In this document: positions 45,768-57,284 of the stretch, one piece after another | How the letters are laid out: the number at the start of each line of letters is the position of its first letter | Numbering within the stretch: the stretch's first letter is position 1 | Source of the DNA: Acholoe squamosa | Taxonomy: Eukaryota; Annelida; Polychaeta; Phyllodocida; Polynoidae | Direction: 5' to 3' | Length of the DNA: 64,000 nt | Assembly (NCBI GenBank): GCA_949317995.1 | Contig: OX439039.1 | Span: forward strand, 71,248,002 to 71,312,001 | The notes under the pieces: model-generated | Database searches by the model: none | What the model was told of the DNA's origin: nothing | The model's input: the letters and a program-made list of their open reading frames with translations, nothing else | Made by a program: the position numbers and the translations under genes

Positions 45768-46688
45768 TTAGATTTCCACTCCTTTTCCTCCCCTCCTTTT
45801 CTTCCCCTCCCTTGTCTCCCCCATAGATCCCCCCACCTTACACCTAGTTTCATTTCTCCAGGGGAAATTAAATCTGAGGGATGGGTAAGTCTGAACAGAG
45901 CAGCACCGAGCTGCTCTATAGCCGTGCTGCTCTCAGAGACATGTGAACCAGGCAGAGTTCTGTTATAAAAGGTCAGCATGGGTCTGGTTAGGGCTGAAGG
46001 GGGGCACTAACACGGCGACTACCCTGCCAATAGGAGCACCATCAGTCCTTTCACATCTAACCACATAACCCTCATGGTGCATGTTCCACCCAAGAGCACT
46101 GGGACTCCTGTTTCACCCTAGGTGTGTTTCTAGGTACTTGACTCCCTGTACTTATTGGTGACACACGTTTTTAAGATTTCCTGGCGGCGTGATGCTGTGG
46201 CCGTAGTACCTCCTGACACTGCACGTGTTGATGTGCTGAGGGTATTTCCGTCCTCTCACTATAGGACACTATAAATACACGCCCCTCCGTGCTGGGGGAG
46301 GAAGAGGTAACCCTAGTCGGGCCGTCTTCACCCATACACCCAACCCGCACCATCAAAACCGACCCCGTCTACTGCACTCACCAGGTGAAAATTTATATAC
46401 ACCTGCGTTCTGACACCCAATAAATACCATTTATTCCACCAGCTTTGGAATGAAGGAAACAGAGGACAACATGGCTTCAAAATCTTATACATTTTTGGCC
46501 TTGTGATTCGGGGTGGAAGGAGGGCCAGGTGTATGCCTGTGTTTCCCATTGAGTGATACTGGTATCAGTCTCTAGCAGCTCTTCCTCCTGGTGCTTCCTA
46601 GCTCCCACCATTACAGCCAACCTGTCCTTCACGTACCAGACACTTCCTCCGTCCTCCCCCCCTGGAGGCTAGACGGTTCACGTCCTAC

Positions 46689-46809
46689 CTGTGCATTTTA
46701 GGCCAAGGCCGTGCATCTCGTGGTAGAAGAAGTACACAGACTGATAGAGTTCCTCCCACGCATACTCCACGTGCACCAGATTGGCGCAGTCAGAGGGGGG
46801 GGGGGCTCT
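46689..46809 (-). CDS. Candidate internal exon on the minus strand
   Basis: On the minus strand a donor (ACAG|GTAGGA) lies at 46689/46688 and a possible acceptor (AAAACACAG) precedes 46809. The 121-bp interval is open in phase 0 with 40 codons and one base over. The peptide has a proline run and then a compact aromatic-rich segment (EYAWEELYQSVYFFYHEM) with nearly all third positions G or C, unlike the surrounding AT-rich DNA. The acceptor is weak in pyrimidines and an 11-C run follows it, so the 5' edge is uncertain. I do not recognise the family. It could be an upstream exon of the minus-strand gene suggested at 28176-28291. Confidence 0.38.
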
Positions 46810-47699
46810 CTGTGTTTTCTATACAAACCATCACATTGAAATCAGTACCCCACTTCAAGAGATTAAGCCAGCAACATATTATATAAAGGTCAATAAAAAG
46901 GGAATTGTGTATGCTTTGGGAATATGGATAATGCATGTAGAAATCAAATCCTGTGTGAAGGTCTGAAAATGTTTCCCTTTTAATACCCACCCCAGCCCTC
47001 CCCCCAAACAAGAAGCAACATCCTTCATAGAATTCACACAAAGATACAAGGAAAATAACGCACAATTTTTCAGTGTAGACACATGTTATCCAAAGCTGCC
47101 CGAGTGCCCCCCCCCCTGTTCCTAGAAAAGCGGCCTCCTGTGACCCCCTCTCCTACTGCCCCAAATTCCTCCAAACCCAAACAGCCACCTAGCTCCTGTG
47201 AAGCTACGTTTCTATACAGCTTTTGGTAAATATGGCCCACTAAGACAACCCCCTACGCCACTGCAGAGCCCTAGTTCTGGTCGCCCCAAATAGACAGGAG
47301 AAGCCACTGACCTGAGCGCTGCTTCACTACAAACTAGAATTATTCAAACAACGTACAGAGGGAAAGCTATCTTCTTAGAAATCAAGATTATATTGAAAAC
47401 ATTCCTTTCTGGAATGATTTATATCAGGATACATGATAATATTCTAGTCGTATCGTCTATAATAATAAATAGGAAAGAATCATAGAAAGTGTACTGCAAA
47501 GGCAAATGGGCTTGGTGGATGCAATCTGAATCTGGAATACAAATAAAGAATGTCAGCCCAGTCTTTTGTCATCATACACTTCCAGGACTGATCCACCTGC
47601 TTCTACGTGTAGTATATATAAGATTAGTAATCTATATTACCTCTATTATCTCTATTAGAGATATGGGTCAATGCGTCCAGATGGCCATCATGCTTTATC

Positions 47700-47947
47700 A
47701 TTAGCCTTTTCATTGCCATGTTGCCAGTAATTGACTTTCTGCTTTGTCGACATGCTGTACATGTATGTGGAAGGAGCCTTGTTGAGTTAATACCCACTGC
47801 TGCATTCATACATGATGCTGACCTTGCATGATTGATACACTCCCAGGGGGTCGGCATGATGCACCAGTGATTTACCATTCCCCAGGATCGCACTGCTGCA
47901 TCATGATGACAAATGAGCAAGGCACCTTGCTGCCATCAAAGGGTTAA
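47700..47947. repeat. Palindromic MITE family A, diverged copy
   Basis: The right end (ATGATGACAAATGAGCAAGG, then CATCAAAGGGTTAA) is clear. The hairpins are degenerate but in the right order. Confidence 0.55.
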
Positions 47948-49379
47948 CAGTGGCAATAAATAGAGCAGGCAATGGGATGATAATGGGGGCTAGTATTGCG
48001 TAATAGCAGGAGGCACTATGCTCTGTATACAGCCTGTATGGCATGGACCGCTTATTTACCAGGCCTGGAGAGAAGCCAAGGAGCACTGTAGGGGTATGGG
48101 GGATGGAGCAGCAGCGTAACCAGACAGGGCTGATGATGAGCTGCTCTGTGGCCTGTTGTACATGGTGTATGAGAGCAGCTCACTGAGCGCTTGGGGGAGC
48201 TCATGTACATGTACTACATGATTATATCAGTGGTGGGAAAAGATGTAGGAGGAGCAGGTCTGTCATCATTTAGTGAAGCATTTCTGTGAGTTTTATTTTG
48301 TACTTGAGAGAAGATGGTGATGTGAGGCATAAGCCAGCCAGTATGCCAGTGCAGGTGAGGAGATGGGTAGGTGCCCCCCCCACCACCACCACCACAATAA
48401 AAGGAAATCACAGAGGAAGAATTCCTGAAAATGCCCCCCCTCCTCTACAAAATAAAGAAAAAAAATTTGCAAAGAGCCTACAATAAAAATTGTAAAAAGA
48501 ACTATAAGCTCCATATCATATATAATAAGTTGGTCAGCACTGGATAGTTACAAATCCAGCATAATCCTGTGTCAGTGCGCAGAACCTGCAGTTCCTCTCC
48601 TCCTGATAAAAAAAAGATTCCTATGCCTCTGCAGCCTAAAATCATAATATAGCCTGTAAACAGACCTCTTACGTCCCATATTCTAAACAGTCGCTGTTTT
48701 ACATCTCTCACATGTCAAGTACACCACTTCTATAGCACCGATACCAAGCATGGGGTAATGTCTTACCATGCAGTTTCTATGTGGACCAGTGTAAGGACCT
48801 GACTATCACTGAACCCTGATGCTTATGTACTTCACGATTTTCAGCAGTATATTGCATTATTCTAGACATTCTTTTGAAGAATTAAAATAAATAGATGATA
48901 TTGCCCATAGACATCTTATGATGTACACTTTACATCAATAGGGCACACTCGAATCGTTCATTACAGTTCAATTCTGCCAAACCTTGTCATTCATCAACAT
49001 ATATATAATCGGCGAACAGTCAGGACGTATCTCTCTTTCAACTGACTCCTCTACTCCTGTATTTATTGGAGATAAGTGCTTAATTGGGACCCTGGCACTC
49101 ATACGAGCTAACATGGTATGTTACGTCTGTACTAGGGATGCAGATGGGAAATAAATGTGTAATGCTTTTTGTATACCCAAGTACCCAGCAGTAAGACGTA
49201 GGTGGTAAACAAACCTTCCTCGCAATTTCCTCAAAAGCAGGTACTTTAGATACTGCACATAAAGCACACACGTATATCTATACCTTTTTGTAGTTACAAA
49301 CTAAATCAACCTAGGCATGCCCATAAACCCTACCCAGGCCCATGACAGGTTGGTATGAAGGTGTATTTAGGGAGATAGT
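47948..49379. other. No gene seen
   Basis: A CACCAC-rich patch lies near 48375. Short frames have no support. Confidence 0.4.
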
Positions 49380-50012
49380 CCTTTAAGGGCAGCAAGATGC
49401 TTCAAGATTCAAGCCCATTTGGTGTTCCTGATGCAAAAATGTTGTTAATTGTATTCACTAGTAATGATTTGCACTAACATTGTTTCGATGCATCATGCCG
49501 ACCATTCAGGAGTGTATTCCCCTCTTCCATGCTGTCCAGTGTGTGTAACCATAACTTGACCTGGTACCAGCGAGATAAGCACTGATAACAGCTGTTATCA
49601 TGGTTACCAGTTGTACCGTACCCTAAATTGTCTGCAGTGAATGGAGGGAAATTGTCTAAAATCCATGCCGCCTGATTACCCATACACATGTATGGATGCT
49701 GCAAGTAGACTCAACAGGAGGGTCTTGCAAAAAGATAACGAGGAAGAACCTGTTAAAATTTATTTCAGACAGAACTGATAGAAATGTGCATGGCCTAACT
49801 CGTTTTAATGGTATGGACAAAGATTTTACAGCAGAATGCATGGAAACACCTTTGGGTTGAAAAAAAGTTTATGAAAATATCCTTTGGCAATGCACAAAAC
49901 CTTTTTTAATATTTTGGTTCTGGTTTCCTTTTTGGCAAGACCCTCCTGGACTGCAATCATGAATCATATGATTATGATACATAGATGTACTCTATGCCCC
50001 TTAAAGGGGTAA
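49380..50012. repeat. Palindromic MITE family A copy with another element inside
   Basis: Family-like left sequence (GTCCTTTAAGGGCAGCAAG) and GATGCATCATGCCGACCATT precede a second hairpin arm GTATGGATGCTGCAAG. The partner arm GGACTGCAATCATGAATCAT resumes after the insertion at 49717-49946. The copy ends CCCCTTAAAGGGGTAAA. Confidence 0.5.
49717..49946. mobile_element. Small DNA element (GGAGGGTCTTGC ends), copy 2
   Basis: GGAGGGTCTTGCAAAAAG and CTTTTTGGCAAGACCCTCC bound 230 bp. It lies at the centre of the second family A hairpin, between arms that still pair. Shares ends with 8424-8774. Confidence 0.6.
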
Positions 50013-50250
50013 ATGGTGGACGATAGGGTTAGGGGGAGTATGGCCATTCATCAGGAGCACCTCATGGAGCATCTCATGTAGAGGACTGAGCAGCTCAGGC
50101 CTACACAGCTCAGCAGTAGCCGTACCCGCTCCACACAAACAAGCTGTTGGCAAGGCCACGGCTCAACACAGTAATCAGCAACTTCCTCAGCTGTCTATAG
50201 GCGTGGCGCATAACTCTAACCACCATCATATATACTCTTTCTACATGCCC

Positions 50251-50415
50251 TTATAGGTGCCTCCAGGTTCAATACCCTTGGTCGCCATGATGTACCAATG
50301 CAGTACTGGGGAGTCTACTCGTCAGTATTAAATTGGACCACCATGGCGACCCTGTGGGGATATATCGACCATGTAAGGCCCCAATGGGCATAATGCACTA
50401 ATGCACTTTCCAAAA
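50251..50415. repeat. Palindromic MITE family A, partial copy
   Basis: Arm GATGTACCAATGCAGTACTG, loop GGGAGTCTACTCGTCAG and ACCCTGTGGGGATATATCG. Both ends are degenerate. Confidence 0.5.
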
Positions 50416-50424
50416 GTAAGAGGT

Positions 50425-50604
50425 TTGAACCCCTCGAAGGGCCATTGATTCACCATACCCACCTTGCATTATACAGTCCCAGAGGATCCCCATGATTGCC
50501 TAATGAGGTGCAGACAAACAGACTCACCAGCAGCACGTCATTGGTGCATCATACTAAACTATGGGCATGATGTAATTCTACATTAGCAACCCTTAGAGGG
50601 TTAA
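50425..50604. repeat. Palindromic MITE family A, near-complete short copy
   Basis: Ends TGAACCCCTCGAAGGGCCAT and AGCAACCCTTAGAGGGTTAA bound one complete hairpin (TGCCTAATGAGGTGC paired with GCACGTCATTGGTGCATC). Confidence 0.6.
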
Positions 50605-52363
50605 GTATCATCATAGGGGCCCATTTCCTCCATGTCCGCTCATGGTGGAGCGTGGCACCGTGGAGGCTATAGCCGGTCCATACCCCAAGGGCAATCAGAG
50701 TATCAGCAATGTTAACATACAGACATGTCCTCAGACGCTGCCCCTGCTGCCCTTAGAGACCACACTGGTGATGTCCCATTGGTAGATCGGTGCTGTCTCT
50801 CAAAGGCATAATTTGTATTGCATGGACTGTGAATAAATTTGTAATGTATGAGGTTTGGTGATAGCAGACATCTGACTGCACCAAATGGTGTCTGGACAAT
50901 GATGCTAATGCCTGATCCAATATTAGCATTGCCCTACACATGCAGGGAGTTCTGGGTACATGGGGCCTGCAAAACAATTGTACTACCGGGTAGATATAGT
51001 ATAAGGATATTCCTTGAAACTTTGAGAATTGTATACATTTAAAGTGTCAGAATGGACCATTTTCCTTCATTTACCTACTTTTATAATGAACAAATAACAT
51101 GCAATATAAATTCTTTGGTTACATCATATCAGACAGATCATACGGCAGAGTATAAAAATATATGATAAAGTCATCTCCAAATAACTCAAAAGCTATACAG
51201 TCTATAATGAATATTACTCCATAATTCTAATACATTTGACAGATCTATATATCTAATAATATCATTTAGTTCGATGGGGGGAGGGGGGGTTAAGAATACC
51301 CATAAGCCTTGCTGTCCCTAAAACTATCTAACTTTCTACTTTCTAAAATTACTATAGCTCAAAATCTCTACTCAGGATGACATTATCTATCGGGCTATTA
51401 GAAGCAAGTTACGGTTGCTTTCTGTTTAAGTATAGTGTGTGCTACACATCCATTTCTTTTGTTGGAGTTTGAACATCTGAAAGCAACTCAGGTCAGAAGT
51501 CCCTTTCTGTGCGTTGCTTTTATATATAGCCCCCTTCAGCAAGGTAGATGAGATGTAAGACAGATATAATTTCAGGATTCTCAGGTCCCACGAAGTGATA
51601 TTTCTGCTTAAAATACATGTAAATGAAAAAAGAAGAATAGAAACATGTTTTACTGCTGCGTTGATAACATTTAATTTACTGTGTTTGATAAGAAGATTTG
51701 GGTGGCATTTCAGAATGCTTGTAAAGCATGCCTATGTGTCAACTACAAAATCACCACTTTCTACGTCATAGTTTGTTCCTATTTGACTAAATCTTTATGA
51801 GCGCTAACCTTGACATTATGGACATGGCAACTCAATATATTATCCTTGGAAAACACTCCATAGCTGCGTAAGCAAATCTTCTAGGTTGCATATTCTACTG
51901 AGAAATAGACTAAATCCATCTAAAGCTACTTTAGTGGTATTTGTCTTTTGTTTAGTTGTGTTTGAGGGGTGTTTTAGGAGAGGGACTGCATAGCTCAGCC
52001 TGCCCCTTGACCTTGGCCCCAGGCTATTGGCCACAAGTTTATGGTATAAAGAATTCGGTCCAGACAGGGTCGGCCTAAAGGCTGTGCAATGTGGCCGATC
52101 TGTCTTGTTGGGGTGAGGTCTGAAGCTCATTGATCACCTTTAATTTGGGATAAGTGATGAAACATTGGTGGCAATAAGTCACCCCTGTCTCCTATACTGT
52201 CATTGTATTTCCCTCTCACTACTCAATGAGTAATCCACTCGACTTTACTCTTCATGTTTCCCATTGCCCTGATTGTACTTCACCAACTTAGTTGGTCTGG
52301 CGCTGGGTCTTTTTTTCTTTTGGTTTTCTTTTTAGTCTTATTTTCTCAATTCTGCTTAAGTTT
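50605..52363. other. No gene seen
   Basis: Mostly AT-rich sequence. Frames at 50753-50977 and 51840-52130 lack motifs or splice signals. Confidence 0.4.
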
Positions 52364-52474
<111 letters not shown>

Positions 52475-53229
52475 AAATCTACCACACAGCATTGGCATAC
52501 TGTTTGAATGAAGATCAGAAAGGCATTCATCAGTATGCTCTGTGCATGGTTGTACCAATTTCCCATAGGCCTATAGCACAGGCGTCGTAGGGGTGTGCAA
52601 TCGTAGTAATTTGAAATAATGCCTTCCTGGTGGGTTACTTGTGAGTTACTGGTGTATGAAAGGTGCCCAAAATATAATAAAGTATGTATAGTTTAGTATG
52701 TATGAGAATACTCGCAAATCTTGCTGGGATTTTTAGACACATTTATACTGTGAACTCATCCACTCACTATAATGAAGTGCCCGTGCAGAGAATTTACATT
52801 GCACTGGAGGACATTCAGCAATCACATTTTTGTCTCAGGCATTTGCTATTCTATATTCAGCTCAGATCCTACCAGATATAAAAAGCCACACTCTGTCTAC
52901 CTACCACATCCGCCTACTCTAGCTAACTTGGTATAATATCAAAGGGACGCTCTATATAGCCAAACTTGATGTACCAAGGGAGCTAAGCCTGTGGTTGGGT
53001 CCCTGAGAGCTGGCTGGGCTTCAGACGGCCATGTGGGAGCTAAGGGTGAAGGAGGAAGGCGCCTTACAGACTAGCACCACTCACCCCTCACTGATGCACC
53101 TGCTGCCACGGGCATCAACTGACTATGAAGACTGTGGAATGGTGGCATGTTCATTGTGGAGTTGTAAACAAGAAAAATGTGGCAAGGACCACGGATAGGA
53201 GTTGCCACTTCATCACTAGCCACTGCGGG

Positions 53230-53280
53230 TGACGTCACTGAGACAGCATGACGTTACCAATGACGTCATAGGTGACGTCA
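53230..53280. promoter_or_regulatory. Cluster of CRE/ATF-type sites
   Basis: Three perfect TGACGTCA octamers (53230-53237, 53261-53268, 53273-53280) and a TGACGTT lie within 51 bp. By family knowledge this is the palindromic cAMP-response element bound by CREB/ATF bZIP factors. No adjacent gene is identified, so the target is unknown. Confidence 0.5.
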
Positions 53281-55265
53281 TAGGGAGAAAACCGAAAACA
53301 TTATGAAGTTGCTAGGGTCGCTATGCTCCCGGCTGCTGACGCAGCTTGCAACTCCAAAAAAATCCTTTATCTTCTTGTAACTTAAAGAACAACATTTATT
53401 CAACTGTTCAACAGTCTACTTCCATGGTAAGAATGATGTAGGGGAAGGAGGGGTATGTGCCATATGCCTCAATAAGATATGGGTTGATCTACTATGGATT
53501 CGGCACAGCCTGATATCAATATCAAGTCATGCAGTATAGACGCTCACATCAAGGTCATCTTTCATGCCTCTCCTTTCAAGAGCCTTTAGTCAAATCTAGA
53601 ACATTTCAAAGCACTGACAGATCAGATGCAGAGAACGTAATCAGTTGTTCCCAGTCCAAAACCTGATATAAATCACCAGGCACCTTTAGAAGATTGGTCC
53701 CAGCCGGGAATGAATTACGCGGGCATGGCGGTAGAGTGTTAGCTAATTAGGCAGCTACTATTCCAGGGATGTCTTTTTCCCTCTGCCAAAGGCATTAAGA
53801 TGGCCTGGGGAATTGAGTCTGATTTCAAGAAGTGGGATGTCGAAACCCATCAACAGCCATCCTGTCGTCATTTTTCACACAAGCTGCATTTGAATTTTAA
53901 CCCATTGCATGGGAGGTAATGTAGTACAGAAAAAATAGAGCGGACGCCCCCCCCCCCCCCGATCACACTGAAGCTGATCGAGAGAGGAAATGCTGAAGGT
54001 ATCTGTCCTCCCAACACCCTATGAGATTTGACAAGGCCCTATCAGAATAATATAATCAAGATTCTATACGCATCCTACCAATGTACCTATAGTAGCAAGA
54101 TAGTAAAGGAGGACAGACGCCGTCACGCCCGTAAGAATTCTGAGGAGAAGGCCAAACAACCAATACTTTTCAATACAGGTGCATGCATATTATGCTGAAC
54201 TACTCGGGAAGGCTACCCCTGGTCCCTACCATTATGTTTTCTTTCTAAACCGCTGGACTACAATGCCAATTATCTAATATTACCAGTTTAAGATTTCCTT
54301 GAATATATGCATAGATAAGAACGGCTTTGCCATCTCTGCGGGGCTTTAAATGCACCAGGTAAAAGTTATCGCTAAATGGAATCTGACAACCCTCATTTCC
54401 TTATTCATCGCATGATGTCCATTACAAACATGATTGTTAGACTGAGATTGAATCTGATACCAATATCGGCATCAGCTTCCTATAATTGCATAGTGTCGAG
54501 GTTATTTCATGTTTGAACATACAGGAATCATCGGCCATGAATATAACATGCAAAATCAGGATAATACACTGTATACAATTTCATATAGCTGTCATACGTA
54601 TGTCGCTATGGAAAAATCTATAAGTGTATGTCATCTGTAAACTCGGACGATGTTATTAACTCAGATGCAAACAGACAGCTGGTTCTATATGAACGCGTTC
54701 ACCACCCACCCCCACAACCAGTCTACCTTCCTGCCCTTCCATCTGGTAGAACATATTGAAGTGAAAAAATGTATGTTGGGCGTTAAATCTCTTAAAGTTT
54801 TGCATAGTGCTTCAATGTTTAATAATCTGCAACCATTTAGACTTCCTCTTTTTTCCTGGAGTTAGATATTTTTCTGCTCATTCTTGCACTGTAAAAAATG
54901 CCGTTGAAATAACGAATGATATTTCATCCCAAAGTTGCCAGAGATCCTTCGTTGATTTTCACAGAGACGTTGTTATTTTCGTAGAGATTCATTGTACCGA
55001 ATCAGGTACACCTGGAGTTTCTTGTAAAGACTACTCTGGCCCCCTGTTATCTAATTACGGTGGTTGTCTGTTTAGTTTTACAAGGATACCTCATAGATTC
55101 AACAGTTATTTTTACAGTGTGTCCTCTTATTCCTACTCCATAGATCAGAGGCAGCATCTTTTTCTTCAAGGCTCTACCCTCTGATTTCTAGAACCTGCAA
55201 AGGACCAATGTCCATTTACTTTATGATATCTGCATGGTGCTCTGGCAAGAGTAGTATATACATGC
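53281..55265. other. No gene seen
   Basis: A frame at 54807-55184 has A/T-rich third positions and no motif. A C homopolymer lies near 53947. Confidence 0.4.
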
Positions 55266-55289
55266 AAACTGAGCGCAATGGATTAGCTA

Positions 55290-55565
55290 CTAACTAGGTC
55301 ATGACCTACTGGTAGACCGGAAGTGACCTAGTTTCAACCAATCAGAGGGCTGGATTTGACAGGAAGTGACGTCATAAGGTCATGACCTAGTTTTTTCGAC
55401 CAATCAGAGAGCTGGATTTCATTTGACCTAGTGACCTGACCTAGTTACATAAATTAAAAGAATTGCGCAATACCTAGAGCTGACCTACTTGCAAACCGGA
55501 AGTGACCTACTAACCTACTTGCAAAAACGTATGACCTACGTATGAGGGTGCATTGCGCAATGCTT
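55290..55565. promoter_or_regulatory. Dense transcription-factor-site cluster at the left flank of the Polinton-like element
   Basis: Nine TGACCT half-sites, with two perfect AGGTCATGACCT palindromes (55296-55307 and 55377-55388), lie in about 245 bp. There are also two ATTGCGCAAT palindromes (55462-55471 and 55552-55561), two CCAATCAGAG boxes and a TGACGTCA near 55367. By family knowledge these are sites for nuclear receptors, C/EBP, NF-Y and CREB/ATF. Part of the cluster is an imperfect direct duplication of about 80 bp. It may be terminal or regulatory DNA of the element, or host DNA beside it. Confidence 0.5.
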
Positions 55566-55652
55566 GTAAGAATTTACACAATGTTCTGATGCAATACTTT
55601 TATGGATTTACACAATACTTATGACTCATGCATTAAAATAAAACACAACTCA

Positions 55653-55658
55653 TTTATT
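55653..55658 (-). terminator. Polyadenylation signal for the cysteine-rich gene
   Basis: AATAAA on the minus strand, about 30 bp past the stop of the 290-aa frame. A second AATAAA overlaps the stop itself. Confidence 0.6.
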
Positions 55659-55683
55659 TCACATAACAGATTATATTTTTTTA

Positions 55684-56556
55684 TTAGACACAATATTTAC
55701 AGATGAAGACAGATTTTCCATTTCCGGGGCGTGCACATATACTACAAAAACATTTGTTGTGTGTGAATTTACTTGCTTGATACCAGCTTTGGCCAGTAAG
55801 ACTTGTTTTCCATGTGTTGTGGAAACAATAACTGTTAAGTTTGGCTATGTTAGATATAGCATGCTCGAACAAAGCCTGGGCCAGGAAGTAAGTTTGACTG
55901 TTTTTGGGTCCAGGTAAAAGACCAGATAAAAAACCATCCTTAAAGTTTACCTCAAAGGAGAAATGATTTTTCACTCCAGGTATACTTAAGGCATGAAGTT
56001 CCAGAGAGACCTGCAGACATGTGAAACAAATAGTTTTAGCAATAGCAGATACTTCCAGTTTACAATTACACTGACAAAACACTCCTACTATGGGATTACA
56101 TTCTAACTCTTGGAGAGTAAGAGCAAACTTTCTTACACTTCCTAAAGTGTACCTTGTGTAGTGTCTTGGGCAGCCAGGTTCAGTGTGCAATTGATATACT
56201 CCTATACACCAATCATGCATTATCAAGTTAACTTTTTTCACTCGACAATAGTACATGCAGTTTCTGTAGGCGTCCCAAAAAGCTGAAGAGAAATATTTGT
56301 ACATTTTAACACTAGTTATACAGTGGTCAACAGTGTCTGGTTCAGCTCCTCTAAAATAACCAATGTTTTCTGCAGGTATTATTTCCCAAAAGAAATTCTC
56401 TGAACATCCACATGCTACAGAACTTATATCATTGTCAGGTGTTATAGAAGAAGCTTGATTATATGAAGCAACACTTTGTAAAACTGGACGCATGTAATAG
56501 TCATAAGGTGGAGTTTCTGTGGTTTGCTCCACAAGCATAGCTTCTAAACTTTCCAT
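55684..56556 (-). CDS. Cysteine-rich protein of the Polinton-like element (290 aa)
   Basis: This is the leftmost gene of the element. The frame is complete, and its stop overlaps an AATAAA signal. The protein has about 20 cysteines in pairs and clusters, including CGC near residue 48, CQCNC near 158 and a C-terminal Cys-x-Cys-x-x-Cys ... Cys-x-x-Cys set that could bind zinc. There is no signal peptide or clear membrane segment. I do not recognise the family. A zinc-binding replication or host-interaction protein is conceivable, but nothing in the sequence proves a role. It reads in the same direction as the polymerase genes and is separated from them by the 81-bp repeat array. Confidence 0.65.
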   Translation of the reverse strand: MESLEAMLVEQTTETPPYDYYMRPVLQSVASYNQASSITPDNDISSVACGCSENFFWEIIPAENIGYFRGAEPDTVDHCITSVKMYKYFSSAFWDAYRNCMYYCRVKKVNLIMHDWCIGVYQLHTEPGCPRHYTRYTLGSVRKFALTLQELECNPIVGVFCQCNCKLEVSAIAKTICFTCLQVSLELHALSIPGVKNHFSFEVNFKDGFLSGLLPGPKNSQTYFLAQALFEHAISNIAKLNSYCFHNTWKTSLTGQSWYQASKFTHNKCFCSICARPGNGKSVFICKYCV

Positions 56557-56809
56557 GTTAAAATGGTTGCTTAAATCTAACCAGATACTAATAGTCTGGT
56601 GAACGTGACGCTATGAGTTAAGAAATCTGGTACCACTTTTTTTCTGTTCCAACTTAATTTCTTCAGCGCCGGATTTTTTATTTTTTGTCGTGAACATGTA
56701 CAGCGTTCACTTTTGTGAAAAGTTTTTTTTTATTTTTGGGTGATACAGTTCACTTTTCTTACTTTTTTATTAGTTTTTTTTCATGATACAGTACACATTT
56801 TTTTTATTT

Positions 56810-57225
56810 GAAAAATGTTCATTTGAACAAAAAATATTTTCCAGTTTAACACTGTTTTCTATGGAAAAAAATGTTCATTTGAACAAATGTTCGTTTGAAC
56901 AATTGTTCAAATGAACATTTTCCAGTTTAACACTGTTTTCTATGGGAAAAAATGTTCATTTGAACAAATGTTCGTTTGAACAATTGTTCAAATGAACATT
57001 TTCCATTTTAACACTGTTTTCTATGGGGAAAAATGTTCATTTGAACAAATGTTCGTTTGAACAATTGTTCAAATGAACATTTTCCATTTTAACACTGTTT
57101 TCTATGGGGAAAAATGTTCATTTGAACAAATGTTCGTTTGAACAATTTTTCAAATGAACATTTTCCATTTTAACACTGTTTTCTATGAAGGAAATTTGTT
57201 CATTTGAACAATTTGTTTAAAACTT
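56810..57225. repeat. 81-bp tandem array with inverted arms, inside the Polinton-like element
   Basis: Four to five units have an exact 81-bp spacing (CCAGTTTAAC or CCATTTTAAC at 56841, 56922, 57003, 57084 and 57165). Each unit has GTTCATTTGAAC, GTTCGTTTGAAC and the complement GTTCAAATGAAC, so each can form a hairpin, plus CACTGTTTTCTATGG. It fills the gap between the cysteine-rich and polymerase genes. An origin-like, enhancer or protein-binding role is possible. Confidence 0.85.
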
Positions 57226-57284
57226 TTTTTTCTTTCAACGAAATGTACAACTGGAAGTGAAACTAGAAAAAGAAACCATTTTTT

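Noticed and set aside
45862-45884. 23-bp microexon between TTTCTCCAG and GTAAGT
   Set aside because: Both splice signals are good, but a 23-bp match by chance in 64 kb is likely and no neighbouring exon fits.
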